In this document: piece by piece, positions 37,769 through 43,621 of the stretch
How the letters are laid out: every line of letters starts with the position of its first letter
Numbering within the stretch: position 1 is the stretch's first letter
Source of the DNA: Lachnospiraceae bacterium
GTDB lineage: Bacteria > Bacillota > Clostridia > Lachnospirales > Lachnospiraceae
Length of the DNA: 43,621 bases
Direction of reading: 5' to 3'
Assembly (NCBI GenBank): GCA_016285265.1
Contig: JAEEQL010000008.1
Span: 1 to 43,621, forward strand
Made by a program: the position numbers and the translations under genes
The notes under the pieces: model-generated
The model's database searches: none
What the model saw: only the letters and a program-made list of their open reading frames with translations
Told to the model about the DNA's origin: nothing

Positions 37769-39966
37769 CAGTAAACTATCACCATTCCTTCTTCCAGGCC
37801 TTCGATGGCCCAGATATATGCAGTGCCGTTTATGGTCACGCTTCTGACGGGATTGATACCGCCCGCGATAAATCCTTTTTTGATATACTTTCCGTCCTCC
37901 AAAACCGTGACATACGCCTGCTTTCCGACGATCGTGACTGCCTTGGCGGGAACGAGTATGACATCTGATTCATACTGAAGATATCCGGTAAGTTTATAAG
38001 ACTGCTTGGCCGGTGCGTTTTCCGCTTCCTGCTGGGCGATCCACTCTTCCCATGGATTGGAAGGGGTGAATGATTCACCCGCGGTGATCTCTGCGGAGAT
38101 CTCGGCGTCGGGATCGTATGCTCCTCCGGGAAGCGTAACTCCTGCTGCGGGCATTACGAAAACCCTGTCGGAAGCAAGTTCCTGGCTAACGGCTCCGAAC
38201 GAAGCACTCGATACGGTAAGGGGAAAGCTTACAACATCGCCGGTAGCCGGATTTGTATATTCACCGGTAAGCTCCATTCCGTAAAGAAGGGACTTACCTT
38301 CATTCATTGCGTAGAGATATTCCGATGAGATCGATGCAACCGTTGCGATCCTTTCACCGGGCTTTAAGACGGATCCGTCGGAAAGATCGGTGATGTATCC
38401 GATGACTCCGTCAACGGGGGATTTAAAAGCGGTGATCGAATATGCCGCCTGTATCTCCGATATCTGTTCGGTAACATCCTCTATCTGTCTGTCCAGGGAT
38501 GAGACCATATTATCGAGCTGTCTCTGCACATCCTCTCCGAGGAAGTAATTGCCCGGATCGTCTGCGGCTTCCTGTGCATCCTGTCTCTTTTCGGTAAGCC
38601 TCATAAGTCTGAGCGAAAGCTCTTCAAGTCTTACACTGTTGGGAGATACGGTGATGTATGCGATGACATCGCCCTTCTTCACCCTCTGTCCCTGTGTCAC
38701 CTTTTTCTCTGTCATGGTGACGGTTCCGTATTGCACATCGTTGGTGACATTGGTTATGTCGGGATAATACAGATATCCGGTTCCTTCGTAGGAAAGATAA
38801 TAATCTCCCCTTGCCAGGGTGGCCACATTCTCGGGAGCTTCGTTGTAGCTGTCGAGAAGGATCACATCGCCTTCGTTCACACCGCTGAGGACCTCGGTAA
38901 ACATTCCGTCAGTGATGCCCTTTGAGATATATGACTTTTCGCCGGATGCGAGATTTACATAGAATCCGCTGCTGTCCCTGTGAATGCATTCATTCGAAAC
39001 GGACAGTATATCATCCTTCTGATCGTAAAGAACGACCACGGATGCCTTCTGTCCCGCACGGACCAGGCCGTCAGGATCATCAATGCGGAAAACGGAATAA
39101 ACGTCACTTCCCGATGCCTTCAGCGCATTGTATTCGCTTGCCGAATAGGGAATATGCGTGATCTCATATCTTTTTCCGTCAACTATCGCATAAACATCTA
39201 TTGCCGAATTAAGCTCTCTTGCAGATCTGTAGTCGGCAAGAATATTGATGCTGTGCCCGTCGGTAACGGCGGCAACGCTTGTTCCCTCGGAGATCTGTGC
39301 TCCGGGAGATGCGGTGTTGACCGCGACCACGGTTCCGCTCATATAGGATGTGACCCGCCTCTTTGCTTCATTGACGGTAATCCTGTAAAGCGTGTCGTTC
39401 AAATGCTTTGCATCAAGCATGAATATCGCTTCGTCATCTTCCATCGTCTGCTTAAGAAGATCTCTTTCAAACATTACCCTCTGGACATCACAGGCAAGAA
39501 CAGGATCATTTTCCAGCTGCGATTCCCTGGAGCTTATGTAATTGTTGAGTTCCTTCAGCCTGAGCGTATTGACGGCCCAGTTATCGTTGTAATTGATTAT
39601 CAGGTTATAGAGCGCATCTCTCGCAGCCTCTTCCTGGTCGATATAATCCTGCATATCGCCGGAAAAGAGAACGCTTCCGCGGTTTACGCTCTGACCCGGG
39701 AAAAAGCCTATATCCGCCGCTTTCATTCCGGCCGCCGTTGAGTATTCCGATACAACAGGGAACACGCCTCCGTCGAGAACCTCATACCTGCGGATTGTGC
39801 GTCTTACGGCAACCTCGGTGATACTTGCGGAAGATACGGGATCTATGAGTTCGATCTCGGGCTCGGCCTGCGCAGCGCTTCCGCATCCGGAAAGGAGCAT
39901 GACAAAAGAAAGCCCTATCGCGAGCATTCCCTTTATCTTATTAAACTGTCTTCTTCCGATGATCAT
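37768..39966 (-). CDS. Tandem double-adaptor (membrane fusion) lipoprotein
   Basis: This 732-residue lipoprotein (signal ending VMLLSGCGS) seems to hold two adaptor modules. Module one: GQSVNRGSVLF (half-lipoyl), a helical hairpin (about 115-205), YMSGTVVAVNTASPGAQISEGT, then GQKASVVVLYD and LSGVNEGDVILL (membrane-proximal end). Module two: VTQGQRVKKGDVIAYI, a second helical hairpin (about 440-505), FKSPVDGVIGYITDLSDGSVLKPGERI, then ESDVILVPAKAVTIVGKQAYVTVLEDGKYIKKGF and EGLEEGMVIVY. Each repeats lipoyl / hairpin / barrel / proximal order. It bridges the exporter permease and the cell wall. It overlaps both neighbouring genes by one base. Confidence 0.85.
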   Translation of the reverse strand: MIIGRRQFNKIKGMLAIGLSFVMLLSGCGSAAQAEPEIELIDPVSSASITEVAVRRTIRRYEVLDGGVFPVVSEYSTAAGMKAADIGFFPGQSVNRGSVLFSGDMQDYIDQEEAARDALYNLIINYNDNWAVNTLRLKELNNYISSRESQLENDPVLACDVQRVMFERDLLKQTMEDDEAIFMLDAKHLNDTLYRITVNEAKRRVTSYMSGTVVAVNTASPGAQISEGTSVAAVTDGHSINILADYRSARELNSAIDVYAIVDGKRYEITHIPYSASEYNALKASGSDVYSVFRIDDPDGLVRAGQKASVVVLYDQKDDILSVSNECIHRDSSGFYVNLASGEKSYISKGITDGMFTEVLSGVNEGDVILLDSYNEAPENVATLARGDYYLSYEGTGYLYYPDITNVTNDVQYGTVTMTEKKVTQGQRVKKGDVIAYITVSPNSVRLEELSLRLMRLTEKRQDAQEAADDPGNYFLGEDVQRQLDNMVSSLDRQIEDVTEQISEIQAAYSITAFKSPVDGVIGYITDLSDGSVLKPGERIATVASISSEYLYAMNEGKSLLYGMELTGEYTNPATGDVVSFPLTVSSASFGAVSQELASDRVFVMPAAGVTLPGGAYDPDAEISAEITAGESFTPSNPWEEWIAQQEAENAPAKQSYKLTGYLQYESDVILVPAKAVTIVGKQAYVTVLEDGKYIKKGFIAGGINPVRSVTINGTAYIWAIEGLEEGMVIVY

Positions 39967-41105
39967 CAGAAATTGACCGCAACCCTTTCTCCCGCTTCGA
40001 GTCCGGAAATGATCTCCGTTCTCGTATCGCCTTCAAGTCCTATCGTAACATCCCTGTAGCGTCTGTATCCGTCCTCGTCAACAACATAAACATATGTCTG
40101 ATCGCCGGCCCTGTGAATAGCAGCCTTAGGAACGCTCAGTACATTGTCCCTTCTTCCCAGTTCGATCGTTATATACCCGTTCGTGCCCTCTGCGATGGAT
40201 TCGGTGGCACTGTCACCTGTGAGGATGAACTTAAGTCCGGATCCGTCTTCAAGAACCTCGGGAACCGCTTCATACTGAATTCCGGATGAACTGTTCGGTA
40301 TGATCAGCACGCTCTCCATGCCTTCAAGATAAGTGACCGCAAGGGGGTCGGACGCGAAAAAGTACATATCCTCCGGGTCCTTCAATGTGATGACAGTCTT
40401 GCCTATGACGGAGGTTGTTCCCTCAAGGCCCTCTCTCAAATACTCGACTATGCCGTCCATGGGAGCGTAGATATTGTGATCCGCATTGCTCTGCTCAAGA
40501 TACTGAAGCTCAAGATACTTGATTGCTATATCGTCATCGTAGCCCTGGAGAATGTAATAATACTGTTTGTCAATCTCCTCGAGAGCTTCTTTTTCCTTTT
40601 CTTCCTTCTCCCTGACGCCCAGTCTTCCGTCAACGGCTATATTGAAACGCGCAAGCGTTATATCATATTCCTTTTCATCGAGAGTCCGTGCCTTTTGAAG
40701 CTCAAGTCTTTCAATCTCGTAAAGAATATTTTCCCGTTCGGCTTCAATATCCGTGTTGCTCACAAGGGAAATAAGGAGCTGGCCTTTCTTTACGGCTTCC
40801 CCGTTGGTGACAAGTACGGAGTCTATCTTGACTCTTTCGACATCAAACGAAAGATCGACGGTAACGGCAGCGCGGTATCTTACGGATATGGACTCTGTCT
40901 TGACAACATCCGTGTATTCTACGGGAAGGTCACCGGCAACTTCCACGGTCTCTTCCTCACCGTAAAGGAGGACGAGTTCCTCTTCGCCCGCATCATTTGC
41001 ACAGCCCGAAAGGGATAAAGTAATACACAACGCAAAAAAGAGCATACCAAGACCGGTTGCTCTTTTTCTGCATTTATAACAAATACCCCAAAATGACCTA
41101 GACAA
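39966..41105 (-). CDS. Single-module adaptor (membrane fusion) lipoprotein
   Basis: This adaptor has about 379 residues. The start is taken as TTG at 41105, because GAAAGGG lies 8 bases upstream and the predicted transcription start (near 41128) would exclude the GTG at 41129; the longer form has eight more residues. The signal ends SLSGCAND. Then VLVTNGEAVKKGQLLISLVS (half-lipoyl), a helical hairpin (about 125-205, rich in Glu/Lys), YAPMDGIVEYLREGLEGTTSV (second half-lipoyl), a beta-barrel, and ELGRRDNVLSVPKAAIHRAGDQTYVYVVDEDGYRRYRDV with LEAGERVAVNF. It is first in the export operon, upstream of the double adaptor. Confidence 0.88.
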   Translation of the reverse strand: MSRSFWGICYKCRKRATGLGMLFFALCITLSLSGCANDAGEEELVLLYGEEETVEVAGDLPVEYTDVVKTESISVRYRAAVTVDLSFDVERVKIDSVLVTNGEAVKKGQLLISLVSNTDIEAERENILYEIERLELQKARTLDEKEYDITLARFNIAVDGRLGVREKEEKEKEALEEIDKQYYYILQGYDDDIAIKYLELQYLEQSNADHNIYAPMDGIVEYLREGLEGTTSVIGKTVITLKDPEDMYFFASDPLAVTYLEGMESVLIIPNSSSGIQYEAVPEVLEDGSGLKFILTGDSATESIAEGTNGYITIELGRRDNVLSVPKAAIHRAGDQTYVYVVDEDGYRRYRDVTIGLEGDTRTEIISGLEAGERVAVNF

Positions 41106-41134
41106 AACTAATACCCTTTCTTTCCCCACGTGAA

Positions 41135-41163
41135 ATATTACCTTTATGCCGCTTTCAGTTCAA
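41135..41163 (-). promoter_or_regulatory. Promoter of the export operon
   Basis: TTGAAC (-35, 41158-41163) and TAATAT (-10, 41135-41140) are separated by 17 bases. Initiation is predicted near 41128. Confidence 0.65.
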
Positions 41164-41176
41164 TATTTTTGCGGAT

Positions 41177-41207
41177 TTGAGCAATTTCCGAACTGAATTG
41201 AGCAATT
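41177..41207. repeat. Direct repeat upstream of the export-operon promoter
   Basis: TTGAGCAATT occurs at 41177-41186 and 41198-41207, 21 bases apart, which is two helical turns. Read on the minus strand as AATTGCTCAA, the copies centre near -53 and -74 from the predicted start, a place suited to a tandem-binding activator. Confidence 0.5.
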
Positions 41208-41213
41208 ATTCGG

Positions 41214-43621
41214 CTATTCTTTCTTTTCATCTTCCTTTTTACCGCTCTTTTTGAGCAGCACAAGCTTGTAGATAAAAACTTCCGTGGGTATGACAACGGC
41301 TATCACGCCGAATACGATTATCGCGATCTTAAGCACTCCCGCCAGATCATCCGTCTTATCTTCCTGAGCGGAAGGTGTGCCTGCCGGTGCTGCCCCTGCG
41401 GGTGCGGAGGATACGACCGTACCACCCTGTCCCGCCGCGGAACCTGTGCCCTGCACGGATGCTCCGGTCTCGGTTCCGCCCACCGACATATTATCCTGGG
41501 TGACATATCCCGTTGTAAGTCCGTGAGCCCCAACCGCTATTCCTTCGGTATTGCCCGCAATGAACGCGGTCATCCACGCCAGAGGTGCGTTCCAGTTGAT
41601 CGCACATTCATTGGCGGAATATGCCTCAATATGGTCAAGGTAACACTTTGCCGGAGGTATCGTTCCCTTCTTCCATCCCATGCCTCTTACCCAGGGATCC
41701 TGCATTCCGCTGTTGGGACCGCCGACAAGAACTCCCGCGGGAGCCGTGGGGAAACTGTCATCAATGAGATTTGCCCAGAATCTGTGGTGGGGATACATCG
41801 CAAAGTGGCTTCCGTAACCCGTTACGTATGAGTAATCATTGGCATTCTTGCCGAGTATGTAATCCATTGCCGAGATTGCGGCATTTAAGTACTGTATATC
41901 TCCGGTCTTAAGATATGCATAGGCAAGGATCATTGAATTATCAAGGATGAATGAATTCGAACCCCACTGATATCCCACCGATGCATCCGTGGATGAAAGA
42001 GTGCTCGAACCATAGGGAATTCCGTAGCCCTGCCCGGCTTCCATGGTGACCATGACATCTGCGGCGGCACGGAGGTTACCTGTCGCGGTTTCTTTATCCT
42101 TATCGGAAAGACCGTTATCCGTGACGATTAGGGATAATGTTCCGAGCGATGCGGTGTGGCCCCAGTCAAACGCACCGAAGGTATCCACACTCTCACCTCC
42201 GGAAAGGTCTGTGACAACCTTCAGGTAAAAAGATGACTCTGACGCATCATCCAGATATCCGGCTTCGCCCGTTGTGACATAAAGCTCGCAGGCAGCCCAG
42301 TAGAATTCATCACTTACATTGTCATCTCCGTATGCACCGCCACCCGGAGTATCCGCTATCGGAGCATACAGATCGGGATACTTAAGTGCTGCGTCATAAG
42401 CCCTTTCAGCAGCGGCAAGACACTCATCCGCAAAGGCATCATCGATGCCTCTCCAGAGTCTCGCACTCTGTGCTGCGCAGGCAGCCAGGTTAAGCGTTGC
42501 TGCGGTCGTGGGAGGATACAGGACTCTCGGCTGGGGATCGTCTGCGGGAGCAACCGCCAGGCCGGTCCACTTTTCATCGGTCACCTTGTGGAAGACCATT
42601 CCGTCATATTCTCCGCCGGAGATCTGCATTTTCAGCATCCATTCCATTTCCCATCTCGCTTCATCGAGAAGGTCGGGATATGAGTTGGAATTCTCGGGGA
42701 TCAGCATCGTGCCGTCGGCAAATGCGGTTTCCATTCCGGTGGCAAGTGCGTTCTCGTACATATTCTGGAGTATCCATACACTTATTCCGCCGTTTACGAC
42801 ATACTTTCCGTGGTCACCTGCATCGTACCAGCCGCCCGTTACATCGTAGGAACCCGAAAGTCCGAAATTGCCCCATGCGTTCAGATAAGAAGCATTATCG
42901 GGATTGTGGCCCGCAGTTCTTGCAAGTAAATCGGGCGATCCGCCGCCGACGGGAAGTGACGATATATAGTTGCTCTCAATATTTATCGCGGATCTGTTCT
43001 GGTAGAAATAGTTCAGAGAATCATAGAGCATGGATGAATACGTCCTCGATACGCCGATCCCGAAAGCCCTCGAAAAGCTTCCGTCCTCGGCATAGATTAC
43101 ATATGTTCCGGGAGTATCGAAATCCGAGAAATCAAGGGTATGGACATTATCCCCGGAATCCTCATCGTAACCGAACACGAGCGACTTACCTTTATAGACC
43201 GCCTCGTCCGAAGTATCGGCTATGTAAAAATCCACAGGAGTCTTCGAATCGCAGACAAGCACCGCCGTCTTTTTCATTCCGGGGATATAACCGATCTGGT
43301 TAACAAGGATGGAAGACCTTTCGAATGCGCGCTGTTCATGGTAATCGTGCTCATTTGACGTTTCGTCAACAAGAGACATATTGTCGAATTCGATCACGGT
43401 TCCCGCCGGGAAGCATACACCGTTCGTATACTGTCCGTCCCCTCCCAGATGGAAAGCCCACTCTGCGACATCGATCGACTGGGAAGCGGTAAAGGTCAGG
43501 TCGACTACCATCCAATTGTTCGCGCCGATATTTATCGGATCCCAGGTTGCATCGAGGTCATAACCGTTGGACATGTTATGCCAGACCTCCACATCACCTG
43601 CGAGGTTTCCGATCTTGGTAT
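41214..43621 (-). CDS. GH9 endoglucanase, membrane-anchored, 5' partial
   Basis: The frame is open through the right edge, so the signal peptide and probably more of a CBM lie outside; at least 802 residues remain. The order is a CBM-like beta-sandwich end (WMVVDLTFTASQSIDVAEWAFHLGG), a CelD_N Ig-like domain (ILVNQIGYIPGMKKTAVLV), and a GH9 (alpha/alpha)6 barrel. Catalytic landmarks are GGWYDAGDHGKYVV (base Asp), YPHHRFW (conserved His), and YSANECAINWNAPL, whose Glu is the likely acid. An Ala/Gly/Pro linker follows, then a helix (VLKIAIIVFGVIAVVIPTEVFIY) and a Lys-rich tail. It cleaves cellulose or related glucans at the cell surface. No dockerin or sortase motif is seen. Confidence 0.95.
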   Translation of the reverse strand, partial: TKIGNLAGDVEVWHNMSNGYDLDATWDPINIGANNWMVVDLTFTASQSIDVAEWAFHLGGDGQYTNGVCFPAGTVIEFDNMSLVDETSNEHDYHEQRAFERSSILVNQIGYIPGMKKTAVLVCDSKTPVDFYIADTSDEAVYKGKSLVFGYDEDSGDNVHTLDFSDFDTPGTYVIYAEDGSFSRAFGIGVSRTYSSMLYDSLNYFYQNRSAINIESNYISSLPVGGGSPDLLARTAGHNPDNASYLNAWGNFGLSGSYDVTGGWYDAGDHGKYVVNGGISVWILQNMYENALATGMETAFADGTMLIPENSNSYPDLLDEARWEMEWMLKMQISGGEYDGMVFHKVTDEKWTGLAVAPADDPQPRVLYPPTTAATLNLAACAAQSARLWRGIDDAFADECLAAAERAYDAALKYPDLYAPIADTPGGGAYGDDNVSDEFYWAACELYVTTGEAGYLDDASESSFYLKVVTDLSGGESVDTFGAFDWGHTASLGTLSLIVTDNGLSDKDKETATGNLRAAADVMVTMEAGQGYGIPYGSSTLSSTDASVGYQWGSNSFILDNSMILAYAYLKTGDIQYLNAAISAMDYILGKNANDYSYVTGYGSHFAMYPHHRFWANLIDDSFPTAPAGVLVGGPNSGMQDPWVRGMGWKKGTIPPAKCYLDHIEAYSANECAINWNAPLAWMTAFIAGNTEGIAVGAHGLTTGYVTQDNMSVGGTETGASVQGTGSAAGQGGTVVSSAPAGAAPAGTPSAQEDKTDDLAGVLKIAIIVFGVIAVVIPTEVFIYKLVLLKKSGKKEDEKKE

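Noticed and set aside
38980-39741. A 253-codon plus-strand frame
   Set aside because: It is antisense to the double adaptor; no start signal or domain.

Overview
The window suggests a fibre-degrading anaerobe of the Lachnospiraceae (Butyrivibrio/Pseudobutyrivibrio-like Firmicute). The grounds are strong AGGAGG-type ribosome sites, intermediate GC, membrane-anchored GH10 and GH9 enzymes, two carbohydrate ABC import systems, and family-level protein similarity recalled from memory. No database was searched, so genus is not claimed. Genes are dense and mostly on the minus strand; no gene-free stretch exceeds 300 bases. I saw no CRISPR array, insertion sequence, integrase or rRNA.

Region 1 (1-7.0 kb) is mixed. 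It holds a frameshifted, 5'-truncated von Willebrand A protein; a membrane-anchored trypsin-like protease; an MsbA/BmrA-type ABC exporter; a 53-residue membrane peptide; a 48-residue remnant of an ABM-type monooxygenase; a tRNA-Pro(TGG) with its own promoter and terminator; an FMN split-barrel protein; and a GH114-like lipoprotein. Region 2 (7.0-15.2 kb) is housekeeping and signalling: a YfcE-like phosphoesterase, RdgB, an amidase-fold protein without its zinc ligands, a THUMP/RlmL-like RNA methyltransferase, a fusion of S51-like, degenerate GGDEF and EAL domains, and FolC. Divergent from FolC is an Rrf2 regulator with cysteines spaced as in IscR, followed by the manganese exporter MntP.

Region 3 (15.3-19.4 kb) is a three-gene operon with a clear promoter: two paralogous cysteine-motif proteins of unrecognised family and a membrane-anchored GH10 xylanase. 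Region 4 (19.5-33.3 kb) is the most striking part. Nine colinear genes encode a 986-residue membrane-anchored solute-binding protein with two extra beta-sandwich modules, a first permease pair, an NHL-propeller/TPR membrane protein, a YIP1 protein, a DUF5696 glycosidase-like membrane protein, a second permease pair and a conventional lipoprotein solute-binding protein. No importer ATPase is encoded there. I infer a surface system that captures and possibly trims an oligosaccharide, drawing energy from a shared ATPase encoded elsewhere.

Region 5 (33.4-41.1 kb) is one operon for a MacB/Lol-like export system: two different ATPases (one with a C-terminal AbrB-like hairpin), one large FtsX-type permease, a protein with two adaptor modules in tandem, and a separate single adaptor. 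It has a well-spaced promoter and an upstream direct repeat. Region 6 (41.2 kb to the end) is a membrane-anchored GH9 cellulase that runs off the right edge.
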